Positions 10,113-21,236 of a DNA stretch of 64,000 nucleotides are shown here, one piece after another. Under the pieces are notes generated by a model. The model did not search any database and was not told where the DNA came from. It was given only the letters and a program-made list of their open reading frames with translations. This stretch comes from Areca catechu (taxonomy: Eukaryota; Streptophyta; Magnoliopsida; Arecales; Arecaceae), in NCBI GenBank assembly GCA_021397845.1, contig CM038044.1, positions 55,713,851 to 55,777,850 of the forward strand, given 5' to 3'. Positions within the stretch are counted from its first letter, which is position 1; each line of letters opens with the position of its first letter. Made by a program: the position numbers and the translations under genes.

Positions 10113-11818
10113 GATTTTAGAGGGGCATTTTCTCAAAATATCGCAACCCTCTAAAACCCCAGGAATCATGATCCCTCATTCCTCATGCGTCCCCTTAACC
10201 AAAAATCATGATTCTCTGATTTAATTTTCGTTTTTCCGATGAGGAGGACTCTTAGAAAAACTTCAGGAAGAATCGCGACTTTTGGAGATGGACTTGCGAC
10301 CGAAAAATGATGGATATTTTTCCTTAATTTTTCTGGCCATCAGATCCAGATCCAAGGACGTCAGACAAGGATCCAAATCGCCCCCTGTCTTGATTTTTCT
10401 CCGATGGAATTTCCTTCCCACGCGCGTGAAGAGGAGTCCACACGCGCGTGGACTCTTCTTCTTGGCGCGCGCGGGTGAGGAAGGGAGTGGGCATCTTGGA
10501 GAGAGAGTCTCAGTGCACTTGATTCACTTGGGTTCAGCCATGGGTTAGCCCAATATCCTAAAATTTAAATTAGACCTTAATCTGGTTCAATTAGAACCCA
10601 ATTAAGCCCAATTCGGAACCAAATTCGAATCTGACTCGAATAGAAATTGGGTCTACAACACATGCTAGTGTGTTTATCCTGCAAACATGATTTAATTCCA
10701 AATTAAATCCTTCATCAATTTTCTTTTGTGTGTGACCCATTGGGTTCCACACTTAGCCAGCAGTAGGTCCGAGTGCTATTTGACTTAATTCGGTTAGATC
10801 TCAACTAAGCCGATTTAGGTCAACTCAAACTAGCTCGACTCGGTCAATTAGAATCTAATTCTAATTAACTGATTTGAATTACCATAATTTAATCATATAC
10901 CTACAAGACAAGATTGACATCTAGCAACGTATCATGTCTACCCGGAAGATGTGGAATTTTGATGAAATTACCAAAATACCCTTCAGTGGTGAGTTACCGG
11001 GCAATTCAGTCCTTTGATCAACTTGCATCCCGAATATGATTATGAATATGGATACTTGTCAAATCCAATTTCATATTCATCCCTAGCTCAATCTTTATAA
11101 TCATGATTCATTAATGAACCATTAGAAATTGACTCTAATGTTTATACTTTGATCAAAGATTTCCTGAATCCATCATTTGATCGAAATTAGCTAGATGCAA
11201 TTCCCTCTTACTAGGGCTGATCAATTCCTTGTTGACCTACTCACAACCTCCATATACAATCCACCATACCCAGTATCACCTTGTGCATGACTCAGTGTCA
11301 TGATTGATTGCGAACCAAAGTATGGATTCATATATATAAGGTACCATGGTAGTCTCAGGTCAAAGGACCACATGCACTACTCCCACTATGAGAATTATCT
11401 ATTGACAAACAGATAAGGTTCCATTAGATATTCTCAATCTGGATCAATTCAGTGAACTCATTCTCTAATGAACACTCACATCCTAGTATTAGTGTCAAAC
11501 ACAAGTAACTGTGAGATCAGTCACCCTCATCACAAAGCATATATAGGATGTGCTGGTCTTGCCGGAAACATTGATCCCCAACTCAATGTCCCATCGACCA
11601 GGAATATTTTAGATTAGGGTTTTAAAACTTTAGGTCTCACTGGTATGATCTCATCATAACCCTAGAACCATAGTCCTAATCTATGGGGTTCATCATATAA
11701 TCATAAAGACACAGTGTATGATGAAAATAATGCCTTTATTATAAAAATGTCAATTCATTGATTTTGGGATCGAAATACAATATTTCAATTGGTTTTCAGG
11801 GCATAATCTTTCAGAAAC

Positions 11819-12299
11819 ATATGCACCTGTAGCGAGACTAGAAGCCATTAGATTATTCTTGCATTTGCTTGCTACATGAATTTTAAACTTTTTCAAATGA
11901 ATGTGAAAAGTATATTTTTAAACAATTTTATTTCAAAACAAGTTTTTGTAGAACAACCACCAAGTTTTGAAGATCATGTTTTTCCAAACCATGTGTTTAA
12001 ATTGAATAAAGCTTTATATGGTTTGAAACAAGCACCTAGAGCCTGGTATGATAGACTTAGCACCTTTTTGATTGAAAATAGTTTTTCAAGAGAAAATGTT
12101 GATAAAACTCTTTTCATCAAAAGAAAAAATAATAATATATTAGTTGTACAAATTTATGATGATGATATTATATTTGGTGAAACTAATTAAGCTGTTTGTA
12201 GAGAATTTGCTAAGTTAATGCAGGGAGAATTTGAAATGAGCCTAATGGATGAACTTAACCTCTTCCTTGGACTTCAAGTGAAACAAACAAAGGAAGGAA
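11819..12299 (+). pseudogene. pol: Element A pol, part 2: reverse transcriptase core
   Basis: Continues RT after the solo LTR: YAPVARLEAIR, the palm motifs VEQPPSFEDH and LYGLKQAPRAWYDRL, then the catalytic box as YDDDIIFGETN (family form YVDDIIFG, so Val is replaced by Asp). The connection FEMSLMDELNLFLGLQVKQ follows until element B enters at 12300. Stops at 11876 and 12188. The part after B begins at 24685. Confidence 0.92.
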
Positions 12300-13839
12300 T
12301 GGTGGGGGCACCAGGATCAGACATAGATTACTGGACCCTATTTGGTTTACCTAGCCATGTGTCAAATTTTTGTAATCAACTAGAATTGAGTCTTGTAATA
12401 AGTTAAGGTTAGTTGATTTGTCTCAACCCTTAACCTAGTCAGTATTTTGAGTCCTGTACATCAATTATGAGTCCAGTATGAGCCCGATTTTTATACAAGA
12501 GAGGAGGTCACTCAATTTTGGAGTTCCATCAGGCCACATCCAGGAGTCAGAGGCCGCTACATCAGCCCATTGGATTTTGTGTGACAACCTAGGATCCAAG
12601 ATGCTTCCTGAACCCTGATTCTTTCCAAATGTCCTCCATATGCCCAGATTCCTTCCCAGATGCCAGAACATATTCCTAAACTAGGGAATCCATGATTCTA
12701 GAGGTCCACCTGCATCCCAGTCCAAAGAAATCAAGCCCAGGTGCCAAGCCCAAGCCCTTAAGAAGCAAGATTCCAGGGAATATTCCTGCTACCAGGCTAC
12801 CTGGCCACCCCAGCTTCCAGAGGCCCAAACCCATGCACCCAAGCCCCTTTGGGCCAGCCCCTTGCTTCTACTAGAGGCCCAACATGCCCCCCTAGGAATC
12901 CTTGAAGTGTTGTCCACGTCCAAAGAGGTTTGACCAAGTCCAAGTTGAAGAGAAGAAAGAGAAGACCAAGTTTATTCCTAACCTAGTTGGGATTTCTAAT
13001 CCTTTTAAACTTTGAAATTCTAACCTAGCTAGAAAAGGACTTGTATTCCAATTTGGAAGAGGACTTGTAACCCAAGTGTAACCATGGTTAGTGAGGGCAT
13101 GGGAACTCTATAAATACCCCACCCCTCCTCCTCTTGTAAGCATCTTTTTTCTTATGAATAAACCTTGCTGAAATTTTGTGAAATTGTCTTGAGTTTGAGT
13201 TTTGGTTCTCTCTTTGAGTACTCTCCTTGTGTTCCCGGATTGATACCCTATTGCCCTAGCATCTCTTGGCATACCTGGAGATCAGCTATGCCCAAGGAAC
13301 AGGAGTCCTTGCTGCCATCCAAGTCCAAGAGCTTCTTCTTCCCCAACAGCCAGCTTTTAGCCCTAATCCTGAATCTCTTCAAACCTAGTTCCTTTTATAA
13401 TTTTTATTTGCTATTTTGATTAACCTTTGATACTTGCAGGATCCCCGAGGTGCTTCCCCTCCCTTGGGCTACCCAGATCAGCCATCAGATTCGAGGGGAA
13501 CAAGGCTTCTTCTTCTACGCTCCGATCAGAGTTGTGAGTGAACCCTGCTGCTTTAGAATTTCAATCTCTGACTGGTAAGAAACCTTTCCAACTCTTATTT
13601 TCTGATTTAATGAAGATAAACTATCCTAAACTGAGAGTTTCTCAACTCTTGGACCCTAGATGTCTCATTAGTTTGCATTTGTTTACCTGCGATCCGATGA
13701 TTCTTTGCACTGCTAGTCTTTTCGCTAGTTTTTACGTTATTTTAGGAATCTATCCTGTAAATAAAATTATAAAAATCACAAAAAGATTATTTTATTATTT
13801 TTCATGCATGTTTATCAGTTTTAGAGTCATCTTGTATTA
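12300..13839 (+). repeat. Element B 5' LTR
   Basis: 1540 bp. Ends TTGTATTA where the 3' LTR has CTGCATCA. TATAAATA at 13109. A block at 12692-12890 is nearly the inverted sequence of part of the C LTRs (15065-15265 and 19865-20065), so B and C are the same family in opposite directions. Confidence 0.92.
13109..13116 (+). promoter_or_regulatory. TATA box, B 5' LTR
   Basis: TATAAATA within ACTCTATAAATACCCC, conserved at 23935-23942. Confidence 0.7.
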
Positions 13840-14263
13840 GTTTGGTATCAGAACAGGTTTAGGATAGTTTTTTTATTTGCTTTGCATTCACAAATCCTAG
13901 TTCTGCATTCTGTCCACTGCATTAGATGTCTTGGTTTTATCTGATTTTGGCATCATAAACATATTATTTTTTTGTGAAATTTGCACTTCATGTTCTTTGT
14001 TCTGTCCTAGTAATTATCAGAATTTTTAGTTAATTTTACTGAAAGCCTAAATCTATAAAATCTGGCATATTAGAAACCCTAACAGAATTCTGATAATTTC
14101 TGCAGCATTCCAGCGAACCCTAGGTTTGCATCATCATACGATTTTTGTTCTGTATGAAATTTGGAAGGATTCATCAACACCATCCATCCTATGTTCTAGA
14201 TTCTTTTTGATTTTTTACTGCATTGGGATCTGTGTCAACTCCACATCGACTGAAACCCTAATT
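13840..14263 (+). other. Element B leader and primer binding site
   Basis: TGGTATCAGAACAGGTTTAGG at 13843 is the primer site. The rest is an AT-rich untranslated leader that ends in TAATT, the left target duplication of C. No gene seen. Confidence 0.75.
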
Positions 14264-15710
14264 TGATGCGGGACTAATATGCATGCAATTCTTTTTGTAT
14301 ATTTTATATGTGGGGTTAGGTGATTAATTCCCAAATCTCAGATCAAAATTAGTTGTAAGGAATTTTGTATGAATTTTTGAAGCCAAGCATGCAGATTAGA
14401 ACCTAGAAAAGTACTAAAGAAGGATCGCCGGGGCTGAGAAGCCTCGGTTAGGGCAAGTTCTCCTATAATAATAAGACTGGAGGTAGAGGGGGTGTACCTG
14501 ACAATGTCTGAAGTGCCCGGTGAAGATCGCAGCGAAGGGATCTCTCGTTCCTCGATGGATGCGGCCTGAAAAATCGAGCCAAAGACCCGTGGATACCCGA
14601 CTTTCTGCTCGATGGTCCGATTGAGGCTTGGCTGGAGTCGTTGGATTCGTAGGAACTCGGGGACCTGCAAACGACCTATCAGGGGTTAGAAAACTCAGAG
14701 GAAATCAAGAAAACAAAGGAAAACAGTAAAGGGAAGAAAGTTTTGGAGGGGGCTGGAAGGATGGTTGGCAGAAGGAAGATGGTTGCAAACACCGGGAAGA
14801 ACTCTAAAACCTCTTTATGCACACAGCAGGGTAATCACACAAAGCAATTGAAGAACTCAAGGTTTATTTCATATATCAAAATCTCCCTTCATACAAAAGG
14901 CTAGGGTCCTTTAAATAGACCCTTAACCTTGGGCTCTAAGTAAGGGCACATAAGTCTTTCATAAGAATCCTTTTCCCTCTCAAACCCTAGCTAGAAAATA
15001 AGGAAACATTAGGTAGAAAAAATCTCTAAAAATTCTCTTAACTTGGCCAACACTCCAAGGATGCCTAGGGGGGCATGTTGGGCTTCTAGGAGCAGCAAGA
15101 GACTGGCCCAAAGGGGCTCGGGCGCATGGATTTGGGCCTCTGGAAGCTAGGGTGGCCTGGTAGCCAGGTAGCAGGAATATTCCCTGGTATCTTGCTTCTT
15201 AGGGGCTTGGGCTTGGCGCCTGGGCTTGATTTCTTTGGGCTAGGATGCAGATGGACCTCTAAAATCATGGATGCCTTGGTATATGAATATATTTTGACAT
15301 CTGGAAGGGAATCTGGGCATCTGGAGGGCATCTGCAAAGAATCAGGGTTTTCTGAATTTTCCTCCTGGGGTCTTCAAATCTTCAAGCTGGGTTGGACTTG
15401 GGCTATACTTCCATGTCTTCAATCTGGTTAGACTTGGTCTTCACTTGTATGATGTGGTCTTGAGTCTTCAATATGGTTGAATAGGACTCAAAAAAATAAA
15501 ATTAGCTCGACATGAGCTGACTAACACTGGACTGAACTAGCTCAACATGAGCTGATTAGTACAGAACTGAAACTCAAAAGACTCAAATAATAACTAAAAT
15601 GGACTCAGATGAGCTAAGCCCTTATTACAGATGGACTCATAAATTATTGATCAATTCATAGAGGGTTGAAAAGCCTCTGTCTTATTTTGGTGCCTCCGGT
15701 GTCCCCACCA
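14264..15710 (-). repeat. Element C 3' LTR (minus strand)
   Basis: 1447 bp. On the minus strand it starts TGGTGGGGACACC and ends CCCGCATCA. A TATTTAAAGG TATA-like box lies near 14903-14915 on the minus strand. Confidence 0.92.
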
Positions 15711-16160
15711 ATTCTCCCGGGATGGGAGGAACTCGATCCTGTCGAGTGAAGATTAAGCTAGCTCACATATCTCTCGAGGAGGTCTAGGTTGAGGTGCTGC
15801 AAGTCCTCTCGAGAAATCCACGAATCATCCAACTCTGGCCGGCCTTGCTATCGGACCAGGAAACGTTGATAACCATGGCCCCGGGTCATAATGGCTTGAT
15901 CATCCAGGATATGCTCGATCCGTTCTCCTCTCTCAGGCCAAATTTATTAGTGGACACTCTGGGTTAGGGTCACTCACAATGAAAAGGAATAGGTTCAAAG
16001 GCCTCACTAGGTATCGCTGCCGGTTCCCTGTACTCAACCAGGTCTATAATATTGAAGGTAGAACTAATGCCCAAATCCGAGGGCAAGTCTAACACCTAGG
16101 CATTTGATCCAACCTTCTCTATCACTTTAAAAGGTCCGGCTCTGCGAGCATGAAGCTTCT
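15711..16160 (-). pseudogene. Element C pol tail: integrase C-terminus and chromodomain
   Basis: On the minus strand, ERGERIEHILDDQAIMTRG is followed by HGYQRFLVR and then GRPELDDSWISREDLQHLNL, a chromodomain of the kind fused to integrase in chromoviruses, where it is thought to guide insertion to marked chromatin. A stop replaces the Trp after FLVR. The upstream integrase C-terminal segment can be traced to about 16160. Expected partners (RT, integrase core) are missing. Confidence 0.8.
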
Positions 16161-16279
16161 TTTAGGCCTAAGCCTAACCAAGATAGAATCCACTACATCA
16201 AATTCTTTGACCCTTCTTCGGGAATTAGCTAGTTGTTTTAAGATTAGTGCGGGTGGTGAACATGCTAGGCACATGCAGA

Positions 16280-16395
16280 CTCCTAACAAGATGATGCAAA
16301 GGACTCAAACTAACACCTAATAGACTCGACTTTGCATTCCTATCGAAGGAAATTTATTAGACTTTTATGGGCCTAAACCTAAGAGACTATAGACT
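16280..16395 (-). other. Conserved untranslated block after the WHLLG domain (C)
   Basis: On the minus strand AGAGTCTATAGTCTCTTAGG, then GGCCCATAAAAGTCTAATAA, then TTCGATAGGAATGC. The same order occurs in B (22440-22520) and D (48685-48770). Confidence 0.55.
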
Positions 16396-17110
16396 CTCTA
16401 GGTCTGACCCTAGTGTGGTGTGCACAAGAGTATTTACAATGGACTCCAAGCAAATGCCAAAGGGTATGCCAGAAGTATAATGCAAACCTAACATGTGTAA
16501 TGAATGCATGCAGTACGCTAATCTCAACTAAATGCAATCTAATGATCCTAGAAATGTTGGAGATGTCTGGAAAGGGCAGAAAATAGGAAGTGCGTTCAGA
16601 ATTAGTTTGGTAGGATAGAGAAAAAGGTTCCAGGTTAGTTGGATACAATAGGATAAAAGAAGGCATGTCAGGGACTAATCCTAGACTAATGAGGCTAACC
16701 TTACGAGGTTGAGCTATATCTATGGGCAAGAAAAGGTCTATGCTATGGAAGGATGGGTCAATAATTTCTGGGAAGAGATCTTCAATAGGAATGGCAGGAA
16801 GGGATTCATCTTGAGGGCAATGGGTTAAGTAAGCCAAATTCTGAATAAAGTCTTCTTGTTCATGGAATTTAGGAATAGGCTCTACAATTAGATCATTTTC
16901 TAGTGTTTCCTCAGGTAAAATCCTAGTATCTGAGTTCTCTTCCTCTAATTGTTCTTCCACTATAGCTTTAGGTTGGATGTGATCAAGGTCAACTAGCTCG
17001 GGGTTGGTTTTTACCTGGGTATCTACTAGGTCAACTAATTCTAGGTCTACTAAAGGTGTCTCCTCTTCTCCTTCATACTCATCCACTTGGCTTACATCAG
17101 CTTCATACAC
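16379..17110 (-). CDS. Element C ORF with acidic region and conserved WHLLG-type domain
   Basis: A 243-codon open frame. Residues 1-80 are acidic (YEADVSQVDEYEGEEE and LVDLELVDL-type repeats). The middle has Pro- and Leu-rich segments (ISLGLVPDMPSFILLYPTNL). The C-terminal 50 residues hold a dense conserved block, HLVEISVLHAF, VRFALYFWHTLWHLLG and VHCKYSCAHHTRVRPRES. The same order appears in B (21699-22441) and D (47959-48739). I do not recognise this domain. It occupies the place where protease, RT and RNase H should lie. Hydrophobic and Trp/His/Cys-rich, it might be a membrane or metal-binding segment; this is speculation. It overlaps the upstream ORF by 19 bp in another frame, so a frameshift may separate what was one protein. 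Confidence 0.65.
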   Translation of the reverse strand: MYEADVSQVDEYEGEEETPLVDLELVDLVDTQVKTNPELVDLDHIQPKAIVEEQLEEENSDTRILPEETLENDLIVEPIPKFHEQEDFIQNLAYLTHCPQDESLPAIPIEDLFPEIIDPSFHSIDLFLPIDIAQPRKVSLISLGLVPDMPSFILLYPTNLEPFSLSYQTNSERTSYFLPFPDISNISRIIRLHLVEISVLHAFITHVRFALYFWHTLWHLLGVHCKYSCAHHTRVRPRESIVS

Positions 17111-18129
17111 TTTCGCGTTAATGTAAGCCTTGTGAATCTTAGGAATGGTTGGAGAAGGTTGGCTAGCGAGAAATTGGTTAGGTTCTGGTCTCTGATTATG
17201 GGTACTACTCCTAGTAGGTTCAGGTTGCCTAAGGGGTAGTGGCTCACTATTGGGCTCATATTTAGGGATACTAATCCTATGAGGTTCAAGTTGACTAAGA
17301 AAAACCTGACTAGTACTAGATTGATACCTAGGGGTTTGGGTTCTCTGGGCTCATAGGACAAGGGTGCAGATCTATGGATCATGGGATTATAGGATCTGGG
17401 GTCATAGGATTTTGGGTCAGCTCTATGGTCAGGTTCTAAGGATGGATCATGGTATGGGGTCCTCCTAAGGTTGAGCTCCCTATATGGGTCAGGATATTGG
17501 GTTCTCCTAGGGTTGGACTCCCTATATGGGTCAAAATATTGGGTTCTCCTAGGGTTGGGCTCCCTATATGGGTCAGAGTATTGGGTTCTTCTAGGATTGG
17601 ACTCCCTATATGGGTCAGAGTATTGGGTTCTCCTAGGATTGGACTCCCTATATGGGTCAGAGTATTGGGTTCTCCTGGGTTCAGTATCATAATAAGGGTC
17701 ATGGTAAGGGGTTCTTCTAGGTTCAGTATCATAATAAGGGTCATGGTAAGGGGTTCTTCTAGGTTCAGTATTATTGTATGGGTCAGGCTGAGGGGCTCTC
17801 CTAGGTTCAACCTCTTGGTATGGATCAGGGTTTGGGGTCCTCCTAGATTGAGGATTGTAGTACGGGTCAAGATAAGGGGCTCTCCTAGGTTCGACCTCAT
17901 GGTATAGATCAGGGTTTGGGGTTCTCCTAGGTTGAGGGGACTCAAGATCTGGCTCAGACTGTGACCCATGGGTTCTTTGTATGGTCCCTACATGGCCTTC
18001 TAACTGGTCATACCTATTGGCAAGATGGTCAATTTTATTGTTGGTTTGGGTACCATACTGAGTCATCTAGGTAGCCATCTGGGCCATTTGATCTATAAGG
18101 GCTTGAATCCTAGCTTCCTGCTTATCCAT
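17092..18129 (-). pseudogene. Element C N-terminal ORF with 14-residue tandem repeats
   Basis: ATG at 18129 (MDKQEARIQALIDQMAQMA) with one stop at 18067-18069, then open from 18066 for 324 codons. It begins with a short coiled coil (NKIDHLANRYDQLEGHVGTI), followed by 12 units of 14 residues of the type PRRTQYSDPYRESN, then a Pro/Asn-rich tail ending where the acidic ORF begins. In D the corresponding place holds a Ty3-type gag. Here no gag fold is visible, so the repeats may have replaced or degraded it. Function unknown. Confidence 0.65.
17428..17931 (-). repeat. 42-bp in-frame tandem repeat array
   Basis: Twelve units of 42 bp encoding a 14-residue repeat with fixed positions RR(T/A), D-P-Y and a C-terminal E/N. 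Units 5-6 and 7-11 are most alike, so they expanded recently. Mixed charge, strongly basic and tyrosine-rich. Confidence 0.9.
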
Positions 18130-19043
18130 GGGTTCAGGGAGATGGTGGATGAGATGGGACTCCTGATCTAATGCTCATGCAAGACTCGATCAAACTGACT
18201 ATAGCTGACTAGACCTAGAGTCTAAAACTAGATGCTCAATCAGGGTGGCAAACTAGCCTATAGTAACCCTGTACTCAGCTAGGCAGGTGTAAGGGGAGTG
18301 TTAGGTCCCTGATTGCCAATCCTAGACACCAATTAGAGATTGGCCAGATAGGCGGACCAGCACACAAGCCCTTCAGGATTGAATCCCTAAACCATCGTTC
18401 TAGACACCGAGCACAAAGCACACACAGGTTAGCTTGACACAATGATCTGACACTTAGCCTGGACCCGACCAGTTGGTGTCCCTAGCCCACTAGGGCAAAT
18501 TAAGTCTAGTTAATTTTAGGTTAAGGCTTGGGACCGAATGCAAGGGATGTGGTTTTAGGCTAAGGAGAGGTGATCAAATCATCCCCCCATCTGATATAGC
18601 AAGAGTGCCCTTAAAAGTAAATTATGCAATGATGGCAGGCAGATGAGGATGCAAATTAGGGTTTAGATGTTTTTGATATTTTTGGAGAATATGTAATTTT
18701 TTTTTGGTATTTTTTTAAATAGAAGAAAACTTGCAAATCATGGTCTAATATGCTGGAAATATACTAAAATTAAAAGATATGCAATAGATGCTAAACAAAA
18801 CCCTAAAACTTCCAAACTTGTCTAGCTGAAAAAACAGAGCCAAAAATTTGCAAGCTGTATTTTGGCTTGAAGAAAATTCACAGGTAGAAATAAAATCTGA
18901 GAAAAAATTTGAAAATTATTGCGAATTATGATGAATCCAGAAAAATAAATTTTAAAATTTTTGGAGTTTTTATCAGGGAGAAATAATTTAAATAAAAGAG
19001 TATAAATGGACTGAAAAATTACAGAAAACAAGCCCTAATCTAA
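18130..19043. other. Element C leader, no gene
   Basis: Untranslated region between the primer site and the first ORF on the minus strand, AT-rich toward 18660-19040. Nothing coding recognised. Confidence 0.6.
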
Positions 19044-19055
19044 GCTCTGATACCA
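19044..19055 (-). other. Element C primer binding site
   Basis: GCTCTGATACCA on the plus strand, that is TGGTATCAGAGC on the minus strand, two bases inside the right LTR. Confidence 0.9.
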
Positions 19056-19057
19056 AA

Positions 19058-20508
19058 TGATGCGGGACTAATATGTATGCAATTCTTTTTGTATGTTTTA
19101 TATGTGGGGTTAGGTGATTAATTCCCAAATTTCAGATCAAAATTGGCTATAGGGAATTTTGTATGAATTCTTGAAGCCAAGCATGCAGATTAGAACCTAG
19201 AAAAGTACTAAAGAAGGATCGCCAGGGCTGAGAAGCCTCGGTTAGGGCAAGTTCTCCTACAATAATAAGACTGAAGGTAGAGGGGGTGTACCTGACAACA
19301 TCTGAAGTGCCCGGTGAAGATCGCAGCGAAGGGATCTCTCGTTCCTCGATGGATGCATCCTGGAAAATCGAGCCAAAGACCCGCGGATACCCGGCTTTCT
19401 GCTCGGTGGTCCGATTGAGGCTTGACTGGCGTCGTTGGATTCGTAGGAACTCGGGGACCTGCAAATGACCTGTTAGGAGTTAGAAAACTCAGAGAAAATC
19501 AAGAAAACAAAGGAAAATAGCAAAGGGAAGAAAGTTTTGGAGGGGGCTGGAAGGATGGTTGGCGGCAGGAAGATGGTTGCAAACACCGGGAAGAAGAACT
19601 CTCAAACCCCTTTATGCACACAGCAGGGTAATCACACAAAGCAATTGAAGAACTCAAGGTTTATTTCATATATCAAAATCTCCCTTCATACAAGAGGCTA
19701 GGGTCCTTTAAATAGACCCTTAACCTTGGGCTCCAAGTAAGGGCACATAAGTCTTTACATAAGAATCCTTTTCCCTCTCAAACCCTAGCTAGAAAATAAG
19801 GAAACATTAGGTAGAAAAAATCCCTAAAAACTCTCTTGACTTGGCAAACACTCCAAGGATGCCTAGGGGGGCGTGTTGGGCTTCTAGGAGCAGCAAGAGG
19901 CCAGCCCAAAGGGGCTCGGGCGCATGGGTTTGGGCCTCTGGAAGTTGGGGTGGCCTGGTAGCCAGGTAGCAGGAATATTCCCTGGTATCTTGCTTCTTAG
20001 GGGCTTGGGCTTGGCGCCTGGGCTTGATTTCTTTGGGCTAGGATGCAGATGGACCTCTAAAATCATGGATGCCTTGGTATATGAATATATTTTGGTATCT
20101 AGAAGGGAATCTGGGCATCTGGAGGGGATCTGCAAGGAATCAGGGTTTTCTGAATTTTCCTCCTGGGGTCTTCAAATCTTCAAGCTGGGTTGGACTTGGG
20201 CTATACTTCCATGTCTTCAATCTGGTTGGACTTGGTCTTCACTTGTATGATGTGGTCTTGAGTCTTCAATATGGTTGAATAGGACTTAAAAAAATAAAAT
20301 TAGCTCGACATGAGCTGACTAACACTAGACTGAACTAGCTCAACATGAGCTGACTAGTACAGAACTGAAACTCAAAAGACTCAAATAATAACTAAAATGG
20401 ACTCAGATGGGCTAAGCCCTTATTACAGATGGACTCATTAATTATTGATCAATTCACAGAGGGTTGAAAAGCCTCTGTCTTATTCTGGTGCCTCCGGTGT
20501 CCCCACCA
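19058..20508 (-). repeat. Element C 5' LTR (minus strand)
   Basis: 1451 bp, very similar along its length to 14264-15710. Followed by TAATT. Confidence 0.93.
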
Positions 20509-21236
20509 TAATTCTCTAATTTCTGCAACATTCTGCATCTTGACTTAACTTAACCTAATCAACTTCCACACCCCCATTCCCAAGCCTAATTGATTGCTAA
20601 CCTAATCAACTTGAACCTAATTTGTCATTGCATAAAATATTTATAAAATATTTTTATTTTACTGATTGTTTTAGATTGCATTAAAACCATTTATTGCCAT
20701 CATTTTAACCTAATCTTAAGGGAAACTCAAAATCTCATATCAGGACAGGATTTCATCACCTGTCCTGGGCCCAAAACCACCATCATCATACTAATCCAAG
20801 CCTAATTAAAATCAATTAGACCTAATTTGCCCTAGAGGGCTAGGAGACATCAATAGGTCGGGTCCGAGCTGTGTTGGCCAACTAGTGCATTTAACCTATT
20901 AGCTATTACTGAAAGCTAGTGTCTAAGGCTAGGGGTCCAGAGTCAAACGACCTAAGTGGTACTGTGGTTTCTAATTGGGTCCCTGCAAAAGTAGGGGGGA
21001 CTCTCACACTCCCACACCCTACCTGGACAGTGGAAAGATTAGCATTGGGTTAGGTGTAAGTTGAGCTGACCCACCCAGTTTCTGGCTCTAGGTCTAGGAA
21101 ACCCTAGATTATACTAGCCTTTTCTTTCTTTTTTGCATGCTTGGTTGCATCATTTCACTTTGATTGTTTGATTTGTTGCATGACCATTAGGTTAGGAACC
21201 CAATATCAAAAGTCTAAACCCCAACCAAATCCAATT
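20509..21236 (+). other. Element B leader after C
   Basis: Continues the untranslated leader of B. Contains a passage (ACCTAAGTGGTACTGTGGTT and neighbours) that also occurs in the D leader near 46830. No gene seen. Confidence 0.6.

Larger units (their letters stand above)
9445..11813 (-). mobile_element. Solo LTR, minus orientation, inserted in A pol
   Basis: 2369 bp flanked by the perfect duplication GAAAC (9440-9444, 11814-11818) and cutting the RT coding sequence. On the minus strand it begins TGAAAGATTATGCCCTG and ends CCGAACCCTATA, so the terminal CA has decayed to TA. A minus-strand TATAAAAGGG at 10103-10112 supports the orientation. There is no internal region, primer site or second LTR, so it looks like the product of LTR-LTR recombination. 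Family not assigned. An 88-codon ORF inside (10282-10548) has no recognisable features. Confidence 0.88.
14264..20508 (-). mobile_element. Element C: gypsy-derived LTR element without polymerase, minus strand
   Basis: LTRs 14264-15710 and 19058-20508 with duplication TAATT on both sides (14259-14263, 20509-20513). The primer site reads TGGTATCAGAGC on the minus strand just inside the right LTR, which fixes the orientation. Reading 19057 to 15711: leader, a short coiled coil with 12 tandem 14-residue repeats, an acidic region, the WHLLG-type domain, the pol tail with chromodomain, and a polypurine-like end CCCATCCCGGGAGAAT. No RT, RNase H or integrase core. It is the same family as the element it interrupts. 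Confidence 0.93.

Noticed and set aside
10282..10548. 88-codon ORF within the solo LTR
   Set aside because: Lies in an LTR on the strand opposite its transcription, with no domain.
12692..12874. 60-codon ORF repeated in B and C LTRs as a conserved small gene
   Set aside because: All copies are LTR copies of one family, so similarity is expected without coding function.
17449..17907. Plus-strand ORF of 152 codons opposite the 14-residue repeats
   Set aside because: Mirror reading of the 42-bp repeat array. The minus frame fits the element's orientation.
19041..19057. tRNA-like sequence (GCTCTGATACCA)
   Set aside because: It is a 12-base primer binding site complementary to a tRNA end, not a tRNA gene. 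No cloverleaf is present.
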